A stretch of 64,000 bases of DNA from Parapedobacter sp042666505. Lineage in GTDB: Bacteria; Bacteroidota; Bacteroidia; Sphingobacteriales; Sphingobacteriaceae. The stretch lies in the NCBI RefSeq assembly GCF_042666505.1, contig NZ_JBHTDN010000009.1, positions 62,001 to 126,000 of the forward strand, in the 5' to 3' direction. The position numbers and the translations under genes are program-made. Positions within the stretch are counted from its first letter, which is position 1. Every line of letters starts with the position of its first letter. Shown one piece after another: positions 1 to 9,301 of the stretch. The notes under the pieces are model-generated. The model searched no databases, had not been told where the DNA came from, and was given only the letters and a program-made list of their open reading frames with translations.

Positions 1-105
1 TCGGTCGATGAATGCAGCGGTAGCCACGAGCGCTACGAGCAGCGCTCCGTAATACTGGCGTATTGCACGTGCAATATCCGTACCCAATGCCTTGATTTTA
101 TCCAT
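1..105 (-). CDS. N-terminal fragment of an unidentified membrane protein (partial)
   Basis: The complement of the first 105 bases reads as 35 uninterrupted codons from an ATG at 105, beginning MDKIKALGTDIARAI and running into a hydrophobic stretch (GALLVALVATAAF) that could be a first membrane segment. The gene continues beyond the left edge, so the family cannot be named. The frame is open right to the edge and the Lys/Arg pattern before the hydrophobic run fits an inner-membrane protein with a cytoplasmic N-terminus. It is transcribed in the same direction as the sus cassette to its right, but the repeat-bearing gap suggests a separate unit. Confidence 0.4.
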   Translation of the reverse strand, partial: MDKIKALGTDIARAIRQYYGALLVALVATAAFIDR

Positions 106-152
106 CAACACCAAAGGTAGTTAAAATGCCACAGCATAGGCGATCCGAATTG

Positions 153-220
153 GTTTTTAAACCTGCTGCTCGCTAGCTGGAATCCGCTGCACGTCGCTTG
201 CATCTCCACAAGGCTTGCGC
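153..220 (+). repeat. Family A intergenic repeat, locus 1
   Basis: About 68 bp that align along their whole length with the 73-bp units at 40558-40776 read on the minus strand. Shared blocks include ACCTGC-GCTCGC, AGCTGG, CCGCTG, CGCTTGC and AAGGCTTG. It holds the half-site ACCTGC near its left end. The copy is non-coding, lies downstream of the sus cassette, and is more diverged than the copies at 40 kb. Confidence 0.6.
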
Positions 221-240
221 TGAGCTGTAACCATCATTTA

Positions 241-321
241 GGATCGCTTTGATATGCAATGCAACTGGAAGACTCGCTTCGCTTCATCCCCCAAGGTTGC
301 TTATGCATACCAAAGCGATCC
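241..321. repeat. Inverted repeat downstream of the FAD oxidoreductase gene
   Basis: Arms 241-258 (GGATCGCTTTGATATGCA) and 304-321 match at 17 of 18 positions when one is complemented, with a 45-nt spacer. It starts 30 nt after the stop codon of the minus-strand oxidoreductase gene, so a folded 3' end of the sus transcript is possible. There is no U-run after either arm, so a classical intrinsic terminator is not supported. Confidence 0.5.
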
Positions 322-350
322 CCTCAACAGCCATCACCTGCACAGCAGCA

Positions 351-2018
351 TTACTTTCTTAAAATTTGCTTCTCCGCCAGCAGCTGCCGCTCCAATTCGC
401 TGTAATCCAAGTCCTGCACCGCACACTCCCGATCCAGCGCCAACGACGCGGCCAACGCAGCGCTCTGGCCAAGAATCATGAACACCGGCTCCATACGGAT
501 GCTGCCGAAAGCAATATGCGAACTCGAAACACACACCGGCACCAGCAAGTTTTCGCACTCCTCTTTCTTCGGAATGATCGATCCATAAGCAATCCGATAA
601 GGCCCGTTCGTCGAAACGCCAATGTCACCCTCATTCTGCACAAACCCATCCGGCTTTACGTAACGCTGCGTATTGTGCGAGTCAAGTGTGTACGATCCCA
701 TTCCAACGGGATCGGTGATCTCCCGTTCGCTGAACGTGTCATGCTCCGTCATCACGTATTGCCCGATCATGCGCCGCGCCTCCCGGATGTACAGCTGGTG
801 CGGCCAGTGGCCGTTATCGATAAATTCATCCTTTGCCAATCCCCATTGGACCATTTCCTGTCTCACCTCATCGGGTACCCGGGGATCATTGGCCAAAAAG
901 TACATCAATCCCTTTTGGTAGTTTTCATGCGCCTTGATGATTTCCCGGCGGCGCTCGTAACTGGCCTCCGGGTAATCGTAATTCATGCCAATAAAATCCG
1001 TACTGAACGGCCCATGGTTATTCGTATCTGTCTTGCGGTTGGGGATGGGATCAAACTTCTCAAACGTCTCCCGCCAGCCTGCCGCAAACACACGGGCGAG
1101 CAACTCGTAATGTTCCGGATTGTAACCGTCTGGTTTGGGGAAGGCCACCCGGTTGTCCGGGTGATTGCTTAGGCACATGCGGAAACAGTAAGCCTGCACG
1201 CGATGATCCCCCTGCCCGTACCCACCCGGCGGCTCAGCTGATACGCCATACAGCAAACCGCTAGAACTGTCGCCGGGAATCTTATACGGACTGACATTGG
1301 AGGCAAACCAGTGTTTGTGGTGCAACACGCCGGTCTGGAGACCATTCCACTTTTCTCCATACACGCTATTTGCCTCCCGTCCGACGTGATAGCTTACCCC
1401 GGCTGCAGCCATCAGATCGCCTTCGTACGTAGCATCGATAAACATCTTGCCGCGATAAGTTGTCCCACTCAACGTGGTGATCGACCTGATTCGCCCGTCT
1501 TCCACCGCCACGCCCGCGTCGCGGTCCAGCCATTCGTCCCTGCGCACCTCTATATCGAACTCCTTCACGTAATCCTCGAACACCCGCTCAGCGACATGCG
1601 GCTCAAATATCCACATCGTACGCGCATCTCCGTCCATCGCAGGTGTACCCTGTCCCTTATTTCCATATTCTGCATGTTGCTGCCAACGCCATGCCGCACT
1701 ATCTTCATAATGAAGATATATGCGGTGATAGAAATCGCGGGCCAACCCGCCGATGGTCGACTTGTCGCCCGTATCGGTAAAGCCCAAACCGCCTGACGAC
1801 AAACCGCCCAGGTGTTGATCCGGCGATACCACGACCACCGATTTGCCCGACTGTTTGGCCTGTACTGCCGCGATAATCGCCGAAGCCGTACCGCCGTAGA
1901 TGATGATATCGGCTTCGAAGGCTTGTTGATCCGCTGTTTTACACGACTGGCAGATCCAAAGCAATACTACTACGAATATTAATCTATTTATCATTCCCTT
2001 TTTGTTTTGATTCTCCAT
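351..2018 (-). CDS. FAD-dependent oxidoreductase lipoprotein (FAD_oxidored, PF12831-like)
   Basis: 555 aa. The N-terminus is a lipoprotein signal ending in ICQSC (Cys26), so the protein is probably membrane-anchored in the periplasm or at the cell surface. Residues 36-60 carry a Rossmann FAD-binding motif (IIIYGGTASAI) followed by the GGLSSGGLG signature typical of the FAD_oxidored family, which includes xanthan lyase-associated and other putative carbohydrate-linked oxidoreductases; substrates are mostly unknown. It is the last gene of the SusC/SusD cassette, 34 nt after the susD stop, which suggests that it oxidises or processes whatever the SusCD pair imports. A second ATG eight codons in (1994) would give a tighter signal peptide. 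The fold is clear; the reaction is not. Confidence 0.85.
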   Translation of the reverse strand: MENQNKKGMINRLIFVVVLLWICQSCKTADQQAFEADIIIYGGTASAIIAAVQAKQSGKSVVVVSPDQHLGGLSSGGLGFTDTGDKSTIGGLARDFYHRIYLHYEDSAAWRWQQHAEYGNKGQGTPAMDGDARTMWIFEPHVAERVFEDYVKEFDIEVRRDEWLDRDAGVAVEDGRIRSITTLSGTTYRGKMFIDATYEGDLMAAAGVSYHVGREANSVYGEKWNGLQTGVLHHKHWFASNVSPYKIPGDSSSGLLYGVSAEPPGGYGQGDHRVQAYCFRMCLSNHPDNRVAFPKPDGYNPEHYELLARVFAAGWRETFEKFDPIPNRKTDTNNHGPFSTDFIGMNYDYPEASYERRREIIKAHENYQKGLMYFLANDPRVPDEVRQEMVQWGLAKDEFIDNGHWPHQLYIREARRMIGQYVMTEHDTFSEREITDPVGMGSYTLDSHNTQRYVKPDGFVQNEGDIGVSTNGPYRIAYGSIIPKKEECENLLVPVCVSSSHIAFGSIRMEPVFMILGQSAALAASLALDRECAVQDLDYSELERQLLAEKQILRK

Positions 2019-2052
2019 GAATTTCTATATGCTATTGAAATACCGGTCCTTG

Positions 2053-3744
2053 TTAGTTATATCCCGGATTTTGTTCCAACACCGCCCCGATATTTGCATC
2101 GATTTCACTTTGCGGAATCGGAAAAACCTGGTGATGTTCTTGTATGTCGTCCGCGTTATAACGATTGTATTGCCGGATATTCGTATACATCCGTCCCGTC
2201 CGGCTCAGTGTCAGCCGTCTTTTTTCTTCAATACCGAGCTCCCTGAGCCGTTCATCCAGGATGAAATCCAAATTAACGGCCGAGGCATCCACCGATACCG
2301 CACCCGCACGGCTTCTTACCGTATTGATGTCTGCCGCCGCCAGCGCGGGATTCCCACTTTCCAGGTAAGCTTCCGCACGCAGCAAATAGGTTTCTGCCAG
2401 CCGCATGTCGTACCAATCCGTGTAGGTTACACCGGCAATGTCACGAAGCTGCATCGTTTCCGGATTGAGAATGAGGTTGGACGGATGATCACCGGGAGTG
2501 GTCGCTTTGGTTTGATAAGGATAGGCTCCGCGCGACCAGGTGCCCCGTGTGTCTAATAGGTATTGATTTTCGTCGGTGTTGATATCGAAATACACACCCT
2601 GGTACTTCGCCGGCCCGCTGGGGTTGTTGTACAAAACTCCCCGCGGAAAGTTATACTCCGAAACGCGCATGTCCCGATCGTCAATATCGCCCGATTCATC
2701 GTACCAGATCTCATTCGAAAAATGGAACGTCGGCATCAGCCACCCTGCACCGCGACCGACGATAGAGGTCGGAAGAAAACCAGTGGCGATGAGGTTCCGG
2801 TCGTCCGGATCCGTTGCCAGTGGTACATTCGGAGTGTGCCACCGTTCCATTTGATATCCCGTCCGCGCAATGGTAGATTGGCCACCTCCGGGAACATCCG
2901 GTTCAAATTGGATGACAAAGATCCCTTCCGTATTGCCACTGCTTCGATTCTGATTATTCCGTTGGAAAAGATCCCAGTATACATCACCCGGTTGATTCCG
3001 GCGTGAACCAAAACGGTCGGTCATCAACGCCAAGGCCGGATTGCCAATGACCTGACTGCTAGCCTCAATCGCTAAATCATTTTCTCCGATCGCTAATGCC
3101 GACTCGGCCAAAAGATGGTTGGCTGCCTCCTTGGACACCTGGCCATCCGGCAAATTGGGGATGCTTGGTAAGTTTGCTGCTGCAAATTGTAGGTCTGCGA
3201 TCATCTGCTGGATCACCTCGTCCTTTGAACTACGTACAAAGTCATTTTTTGCAGATGTGGTCTCTTCCAATATTAACGGCACCCCTCCATAAAGATAGAC
3301 GAGGTAACGATAGGCCAAGGCCCTGAAAAAACGGGCTTCCCCCTCTAGCTGCGGCTGTGCTTCAATAGGCACTTCCGATGCGGGCAGCCGTCCAATGATG
3401 GTATTGGCATTGGCGATAATTTTATAATTGCCTCGCCAATGATACAATACTTTGGCAGCAGTTGGGTCCAGCGTTGCCGGATAGTCGCTGAAGAATCGGA
3501 CAATCGCATCCTGGCCCGCATGCGACAAATCCGTAGCCAACTGCAAATCAAAAGAATTATCATCCCCTCCATAATACAGGTTGCGATAGTTTTGATACAA
3601 CATATTCAACGCAGACCGGAAGTGAGCTTCGGTAACATACATATTATCCGCCGTATAGATACCCGATGGATTCTCCCGAAGTATATCAGCTTCCTGACAC
3701 GCTACAAAAGGAATTATAAAGAAAACTATGAGCAGTCTTTTCAT
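2053..3744 (-). CDS. SusD/RagB-family nutrient-binding outer-membrane lipoprotein
   Basis: 563 aa with a short lipoprotein signal (FVAC, Cys16). The SusD N-terminal helical repeat region is recognisable: a segment near 100-150 with NYKIIANANTII, followed by the EARFFRALAYRYLVYLYGGVPL block that marks this family, and the C-terminal DERLRELGIEEKRR and FPIPQSEIDAN motifs. SusD proteins form the lid on the TonB-dependent SusC barrel and bind the glycan or peptide before import. The gene follows its susC partner by 11 nt. Ligand specificity cannot be read from sequence; the adjoining oxidoreductase and absence of hydrolases argue against a simple starch-type locus. Confidence 0.93.
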   Translation of the reverse strand: MKRLLIVFFIIPFVACQEADILRENPSGIYTADNMYVTEAHFRSALNMLYQNYRNLYYGGDDNSFDLQLATDLSHAGQDAIVRFFSDYPATLDPTAAKVLYHWRGNYKIIANANTIIGRLPASEVPIEAQPQLEGEARFFRALAYRYLVYLYGGVPLILEETTSAKNDFVRSSKDEVIQQMIADLQFAAANLPSIPNLPDGQVSKEAANHLLAESALAIGENDLAIEASSQVIGNPALALMTDRFGSRRNQPGDVYWDLFQRNNQNRSSGNTEGIFVIQFEPDVPGGGQSTIARTGYQMERWHTPNVPLATDPDDRNLIATGFLPTSIVGRGAGWLMPTFHFSNEIWYDESGDIDDRDMRVSEYNFPRGVLYNNPSGPAKYQGVYFDINTDENQYLLDTRGTWSRGAYPYQTKATTPGDHPSNLILNPETMQLRDIAGVTYTDWYDMRLAETYLLRAEAYLESGNPALAAADINTVRSRAGAVSVDASAVNLDFILDERLRELGIEEKRRLTLSRTGRMYTNIRQYNRYNADDIQEHHQVFPIPQSEIDANIGAVLEQNPGYN

Positions 3745-3755
3745 GATCGATAAGT

Positions 3756-6700
3756 TTAAAATGTTAATGCTAAACCGATGGAATAGTGACGCATAACCGG
3801 ACGGCTTCCATAGCCTAAACCACTGCCCGTTTCGGGATCCCAGCCCTTCCAGTCGGTCAACGTGAACAGGTTTTTACCCGCAAGGGTAAGCGTCAAATCC
3901 GACAGCCTGAGTCTCGAGAGCAGGTCGGCATCAAAGCGGTAGGCCAGAATGACGTCCTGCAGGCGCAGAAAACTACGCCTTCCATACAACATGGGGTTGA
4001 TGGAACTCGTACTTGCCGGGCTTCGGAATTGCCCGCCCGGATTACTGGGGGTCCAAAAATCCACCTCCTCCCAGATTCCCATGTCCGAAATAGCATCCGC
4101 ACTTCTGGCTTCAAACGGCTCGTTTTCACCCAAGTACCCTTTTCTTCCGCCTTGGATGGAATTCAGAAAAAACTTCAATGAGAACCCCTTGTATTGAAAG
4201 TGATTATGGATACCGAACCGATATAACGGATCCGTCATGCCCAGAATGACCCGGTCGGCCGCGGATAACGCCCCGTCTGCGGTATGATCTACAATACGGT
4301 AACTCCCCACATAATAACCCGTGGGAATCTGCTCGCCGAATTGGTAAATGCCGTCTACTTCATACCCAAAAACTGCGCCGATGGGCTCGCCAATGAACAG
4401 GTTACTGGTCATCAGGTCATCTTCCCTCCCATCGCCGTCAATATCGCCAAGCAACTTCTCAATCCGGTTCCGGTTCAGCGAAAAGTTTCCGGTAACTTTC
4501 CATTGAAAGTCGGCAGTCTGGATGGCCGCGGCCGTAATGCTTGCTTCAAAGCCACGGTTTCCGATCTGGCCGATGTTGCTTATGATCGAGTTGAAGCCGG
4601 TAAGGATCGGTAAATCACGGCTCCAGATCAAATCGCGGGTGGTCGTCTGGTAGTACTCCAAGTTACCCACAACCCGGTCGCCGAGAACCCCAAAATCAAG
4701 TCCGAAATTCGACCCATAGGTTTTCTCCCACCTGAGATCCGGGTTAGGCAGGCTCGAAGGTGCGTGACCGTAGGCCGTCGACGCCCCATCGCCGAACACG
4801 TAAGTGGGGGAGGAGCCCACGCTCGCCAAGGAACTGTACCGTTGTACCAGATTCCCGTTTACACCATAACTGAAGCGGAGTTTCAAATGGTTCAGCCAAG
4901 TAACCGGACGCAAAAAAGCCTCCTCCGAAACCGTCCAGCCGATTCCAACGGATGGAAAATAAGCGGTTTTTTCATTTTCGGCAAATCCGGAAAATCCGTC
5001 CCGGCGCAGCGTAGCTGTGAGGTAATACTTGGAAAATGCTGCGTAGTTGATCCGGAACATCTGATACAGGGAAGTTTCTTCCCATGAGCTCGAATTGGTG
5101 AATTGATTGATGCCCTGTGACAGGTCGTTATAACCCAGCGTCTGGTTAGCCAGACTGGTGGCCCGTGCCATGGTCGAATCAGCTTCCCTGTGGCTCTTTC
5201 CAATGACAAGCGTTGCATCAATGTGATGGTTTTCACCCAGCTCTTTCGTATAGTTCAGGATGTTATCAAATGTATAACTGTAGAGTTCGGAGTTGTTTTT
5301 CCACGCTTCGCCGGTCTCCGCATTTACATACGGATTGGAATTGAACTGCCGTCGCCATTGCAGTGTGTTCCCATAATTGATATCCCAAGTGAACCCAGGA
5401 AGAAAAGGTACTTTGATTTTTGCGTACAGGTTACCGAATAGTTCATTCCGCTGGTCCAGATCGTCGGTATTGACGGCGATAAGTGGGTTGTTCAGCCCCC
5501 CGAATTCGGTTATCAGCTTACCGGCTTCATCGTAAGGCATCCGCAGCGGACCCGCCTGGGTCAGCTGGGCAAGGTTCGGCGACGCGCCCGAAAAGTCTGC
5601 AAACGTACCGAACGTCTGTACCCCTACGTTCAACCATTCGGTTAGCTGTGTTTCGATGTTAATCCGGCCAGCCTTTCGATTCATTTTATCATTGATGATG
5701 TAGTTTTTTTGCTTGTCATAAGCCAACGACAGGTAGTAGTTGGTTCTGGCTGAAGCGCCCTGGATCCCTATGTTGTGCTGCTGGATCGAAGCGTTGGTCG
5801 TTCCGAGTTCCCACCAGTCGACATCCGCGCCTGTTTCATATCCTTTAACCGCAAGTTCCCGGGAAAATGGATTGGTTTCCAGCATATTGAAGTTTTCATC
5901 CAGCTGTAAATAACCGGATTCTTCTGTATAAGCTTCCCTCCAGAAGATATCTTGTATCATCTTAAGATACGAGTCGCGATTGCGCGTGTGCAGCCTGCTT
6001 GAGGGTCCACCAATCGCGTACGAACCAGTATAGCTGATCTGCGGCTTCTGCTCCCCACGCCCGCTTTTCGTGGTAATCAGGATCACGCCATTGGCGGCCT
6101 GCGCCCCATAGATTGCTTTACTACTGGCATCTTTTAAGATATCCAATGTTTTGATATCGTTGGGATTGATGCTGGTAAGATTCCCATAGAAGATAATTCC
6201 GTCTAAGATAATCAGTGGGTTTTGGCTGCCGGATAAGCTCGTTCTGCCCCGGATCGAAATGGAAGGGGTCTCTCCCGCCTCATCCACCATCCCTACATTA
6301 AGCCCGGGAACCGTGCCCTGTACGCTCTGGAAGATGTTGAGATTCGGTGTACCACTCAAGGCGTCCAAATCTGCAGAAGCAATCGATCCTGTAAGGTCAC
6401 TGCGCTTTTGCGTGCCATACCCCACCACCACGACTTCCGCCAGGTCGCTGACCACCGCCTTCAGGGAGATATTCACGACCGACTGCTGTCGGATGGGATG
6501 CTCCCGGGTTTCAAACCCGACACTACTGAAAACCAATACCGCAGGATCGCCGGATAGCGTAATCCGGTAATTCCCATCGGCGCCGGTCGTCGTACGGTTA
6601 TTTCCTCCTTTTTGCGCAATGGTCACGCCTTCCAGCGGCAAGCCGGATTCGTCGGTTACGCGCCCAGAAACCACGCGTTCCTGCGGTGTTTCCATTTGTG

Positions 6701-7067
6701 GGGTCGTCGGCGTGGCCTTTTCCATGATCGTAATGATCCCATCGTCAAGCGACCAATCCAAACGTTGGCCCGACAAGATGACGCGCATCGCCTCAGCCAG
6801 GTCGATTTGCTTCACATGGGCGTCGATGGGAATGTCCGCAATGTGATCGCCCCGGAACAAAAACGAAAACCCTTGTTGTTTTTGGATTTCCCTCATCACC
6901 TCCCGCAAGGGGGCATTCTGCACGTTAAGCGTTATCTTCTGCGCTTTGCTGTCGGCGATCGCTTGGAACACGAAGGCGACCGTCAGGAATATCGCCAATT
7001 TCATAATGAGTAATAATCGGTAGTTAATGGGCCAGCAACTGCCCGTTACACATCGTGTAAAATTCAT
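3756..7067 (-). CDS. SusC/RagA-family TonB-dependent transporter with N-terminal STN signalling domain
   Basis: Up to 1103 aa. Domains in order: signal peptide; STN (secretin/TonB N-terminal) domain at about 45-105, the module that contacts a FecR anti-sigma factor; carboxypeptidase-regulatory-like beta-sandwich (VVSGRVTDESGLPLEGVTI, about 130-205); TonB box region (VVVGYGTQKRSDLTG); plug domain with DGIIFYGN and LKDASSKAIYGAQAANGVI; and the C-terminal 22-strand barrel ending in a hydrophobic-aromatic residue (LALTF). The STN domain and the upstream FecR and ECF genes make this a trans-envelope signalling transporter: substrate binding outside induces its own operon. ATG at 7067 gives an extended N-terminus; ATG at 7004 (MKLAIFLTVAF) looks more like a normal signal peptide, and I cannot decide between them. 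Confidence 0.93.
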   Translation of the reverse strand: MNFTRCVTGSCWPINYRLLLIMKLAIFLTVAFVFQAIADSKAQKITLNVQNAPLREVMREIQKQQGFSFLFRGDHIADIPIDAHVKQIDLAEAMRVILSGQRLDWSLDDGIITIMEKATPTTPQMETPQERVVSGRVTDESGLPLEGVTIAQKGGNNRTTTGADGNYRITLSGDPAVLVFSSVGFETREHPIRQQSVVNISLKAVVSDLAEVVVVGYGTQKRSDLTGSIASADLDALSGTPNLNIFQSVQGTVPGLNVGMVDEAGETPSISIRGRTSLSGSQNPLIILDGIIFYGNLTSINPNDIKTLDILKDASSKAIYGAQAANGVILITTKSGRGEQKPQISYTGSYAIGGPSSRLHTRNRDSYLKMIQDIFWREAYTEESGYLQLDENFNMLETNPFSRELAVKGYETGADVDWWELGTTNASIQQHNIGIQGASARTNYYLSLAYDKQKNYIINDKMNRKAGRINIETQLTEWLNVGVQTFGTFADFSGASPNLAQLTQAGPLRMPYDEAGKLITEFGGLNNPLIAVNTDDLDQRNELFGNLYAKIKVPFLPGFTWDINYGNTLQWRRQFNSNPYVNAETGEAWKNNSELYSYTFDNILNYTKELGENHHIDATLVIGKSHREADSTMARATSLANQTLGYNDLSQGINQFTNSSSWEETSLYQMFRINYAAFSKYYLTATLRRDGFSGFAENEKTAYFPSVGIGWTVSEEAFLRPVTWLNHLKLRFSYGVNGNLVQRYSSLASVGSSPTYVFGDGASTAYGHAPSSLPNPDLRWEKTYGSNFGLDFGVLGDRVVGNLEYYQTTTRDLIWSRDLPILTGFNSIISNIGQIGNRGFEASITAAAIQTADFQWKVTGNFSLNRNRIEKLLGDIDGDGREDDLMTSNLFIGEPIGAVFGYEVDGIYQFGEQIPTGYYVGSYRIVDHTADGALSAADRVILGMTDPLYRFGIHNHFQYKGFSLKFFLNSIQGGRKGYLGENEPFEARSADAISDMGIWEEVDFWTPSNPGGQFRSPASTSSINPMLYGRRSFLRLQDVILAYRFDADLLSRLRLSDLTLTLAGKNLFTLTDWKGWDPETGSGLGYGSRPVMRHYSIGLALTF

Positions 7068-7265
7068 ATATTTGTCCTGTTTGCGTGGTTAATAAATTGG
7101 TTTCCGGCAAAGCGGTGCGATGCTGTCGCCGGGGTCAGTCCAAGCAAATAACGCGGGTGATGTTGTCAGCATCATCCGTTTTTTTGAATGGAAGAATGGA
7201 AATGGTTTGTCTGGTTACGTTTTCATAATCTAGCTCCTTCCCGTTATGTATTGGTTAATGCCTGC

Positions 7266-8462
7266 CTACTGTTCCCCTAGAACGGTAAGCCGATTTATTC
7301 CTTCGGTTTGAGTCACCGAGAATTTCAACCCAGTCTTTTCAAGTGATTTCAACACAGAAGCCAAGGGTTTATTCCGATCAATTACGCCAAAAATAGGAAC
7401 CTGCGGCAGTTTGCCCTGATAAGTTACCTCCAAATTATACCAGCGGGCCAGTTGCGCGATTGCTGCCTGCGGCGACGATCGGTCAAAGTAAAAAAGACCG
7501 TCTTTCCACGCCGTATAGGGATTGACATCCACATTCCGTACATGGATGGTTCCGGCGTGGTTTACCGCTTGTTCGCCCGGCTTCAACATCCTCGGCTTGC
7601 CACCCGAAGCCACCTCACTCGCCGTAACGCCCGCGTTGGCAGATACCTGCACACGGCCATTCACCAGGGTTGTCCGGACCTCGGACTCGTCTGCATAGGC
7701 CGAGATCGCAAATTCCGTCCCCAGTACTTCAACCACCTGACCGGCACTTACGACCCGGAATGGTCTTCCCCTCGATTGCCGAACCTCAAAGTACGCTTCA
7801 CCTTCCAAAAATACCACGCGCTCCGTGTCGTCAAACCGCGATGGATAGGTAAGCGTCGATGCCGAATTCAGCCACACGGTCGAACTGTCGGGAAGCGTTA
7901 CTGCATACGTCCCTCCTTTGGGTATGGAAAGCACCAACCGCTCGATCGAGGCGCCATCTTCCAGACTCGTCACCTCCGAGGTCCCATCGCTATAGGTAAT
8001 TTCTCCCTTTCCAATGACAATCCCCCGATGACTTTCATCAAGCGCAATCGTTCTCCCGCTTCCCAGGGATAAGGTAGCACGATTCGCGCCTGGAGCGATT
8101 TCTGCAGCAGATACTTCATAAGGGGTTGTATCCTGACCAGCTTGCCAGATCAGCAAACCCACCGAAACCGAGAGCAATACAACCGCCGCATAGGGTAGCC
8201 ACCTGCGCCATTTCAGGCTGATGGGTTTGGCCGGCTGCTGAGGGTGATCGACAATTTGCTGAAAAATCCGCTCTTTCGCAGCACTTTCAGCCCCGTCGTA
8301 TATCGAAACCGGCACATCCGGATAAAAGGAATACAGCACCTCTTTGACGATGCCATCCGCATCGGGATCCGCCAACAGGTTTTCCAGTTCCGTTAGCTCA
8401 TCGGGTGACGCCGTATTGTTAAGATACCGCTCGATCAAATAAGAAATCCTGCTTTTGTCCAT
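7266..8462 (-). CDS. FecR-family anti-sigma factor
   Basis: 398 aa. The cytoplasmic N-terminal part (about 1-85) would hold the sigma factor; one membrane helix follows the basic LKWRRW segment (LPYAAVVLLSVSVGLLIW); the periplasmic FecR domain covers about 165-275 (AVTLPDSSTVWLNSASTLTYPS, GEAYFEV, LGTEFAISAY), and a DUF4974-like C-terminal domain with the DRSSPQAAIAQLARWYNLEV pattern occupies the last 75 residues. It lies between the ECF sigma gene and the STN-containing susC, the standard Bacteroidota arrangement in which FecR relays occupancy of the SusC barrel to the sigma factor, usually through regulated proteolysis. Confidence 0.93.
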   Translation of the reverse strand: MDKSRISYLIERYLNNTASPDELTELENLLADPDADGIVKEVLYSFYPDVPVSIYDGAESAAKERIFQQIVDHPQQPAKPISLKWRRWLPYAAVVLLSVSVGLLIWQAGQDTTPYEVSAAEIAPGANRATLSLGSGRTIALDESHRGIVIGKGEITYSDGTSEVTSLEDGASIERLVLSIPKGGTYAVTLPDSSTVWLNSASTLTYPSRFDDTERVVFLEGEAYFEVRQSRGRPFRVVSAGQVVEVLGTEFAISAYADESEVRTTLVNGRVQVSANAGVTASEVASGGKPRMLKPGEQAVNHAGTIHVRNVDVNPYTAWKDGLFYFDRSSPQAAIAQLARWYNLEVTYQGKLPQVPIFGVIDRNKPLASVLKSLEKTGLKFSVTQTEGINRLTVLGEQ

Positions 8463-8559
8463 CTTCCAAGACGCGTATCCGTTAGGTATTTACACCTACC
8501 CTTTCTCATGTAGACGAATGGCGAGGAATTTCGGGGGTATGGGGTTGTAATTTTTTTTG

Positions 8560-9150
8560 CTAAAGCAGTTTGAAGATAACCAGCATCGCGGCAATATCGG
8601 TATGTCGCGAAAGATGTTTCCGGAGCGCACGGAGCGCATGTTTCATATAAGATTGAACTGTGGCGGTCGAAAGGTCGAGCTCCCGTGCCGCTTCCTCGTA
8701 CTTCAGCCCTTGTTGATGACATAGCTGATACACTCGTTTCTGTTGGGGCGGCAGGGATTGGACGGCTTCGTCAAGCAGTCTCCGGGTATCGTTCAGTAGG
8801 ATTACCTCCTCGGTCTCGTTGTGGGATTCCGACCAATCTGTGTGGGTTTCACGGTCGATTCTGACCTGTAGCTTCTGGCGACGGAGAAAATCCAGGGCGC
8901 GGTTCCGGCAGATCCTTACCAGAAACGGCTCCAAATGGTCAATCTTTCTTGCTCCTTCGCCTATTGTCCACAGTTTTAAAAACGTAAACTGGACCGTTTC
9001 CTCAGCAAGAACGACCGACTTCAGCAGATACAGGGCATACCCATAAACCTTTGGGTAATAATGATCATAGAGGATACGGAAAGCACGTTGATCGCCATTA
9101 ACCACTCGGGATAATAGTTCACGTTCGTCGGTTAGCGGTTTGGCCTCCAT
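8560..9150 (-). CDS. RNA polymerase ECF sigma-70 factor
   Basis: 196 aa from the ATG at 9150 (MEAKPLTDEREL); in-frame codons further upstream look untranslated. Region 2 (FRILYDHYYPKVYGYALYLL, then FLKLWT and the NRALDFLRR segment that contacts the -10 element) and region 4 (LPPQQKRVYQL, followed by YEEAARELDLSTATVQSYM, a helix-turn-helix for the -35 element) are both evident, with no region 1 or 3, which defines an ECF sigma. It heads the cassette and should direct transcription of the SusCD-oxidoreductase operon, held in check by the neighbouring FecR protein. About 97 nt separate it from fecR. Confidence 0.93.
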   Translation of the reverse strand: MEAKPLTDERELLSRVVNGDQRAFRILYDHYYPKVYGYALYLLKSVVLAEETVQFTFLKLWTIGEGARKIDHLEPFLVRICRNRALDFLRRQKLQVRIDRETHTDWSESHNETEEVILLNDTRRLLDEAVQSLPPQQKRVYQLCHQQGLKYEEAARELDLSTATVQSYMKHALRALRKHLSRHTDIAAMLVIFKLL

Positions 9151-9301
9151 CTTCACAAATTTACAGGAACTTTTTCGGAAACCACACACCGATGCATAAA
9201 AATGACAGCGAGCAACCATCACCCGCTCATACGCCACTGATTTAATAGTAAATTAACCTACATAAATGTAACTTTACGTAACCAACACATCACAACTTCG
9301 A

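Noticed and set aside
366..1172. Open frame of 268 codons antisense to the FAD oxidoreductase gene
   Set aside because: Composition is unlike a protein, and the FAD protein has family motifs on the other strand.
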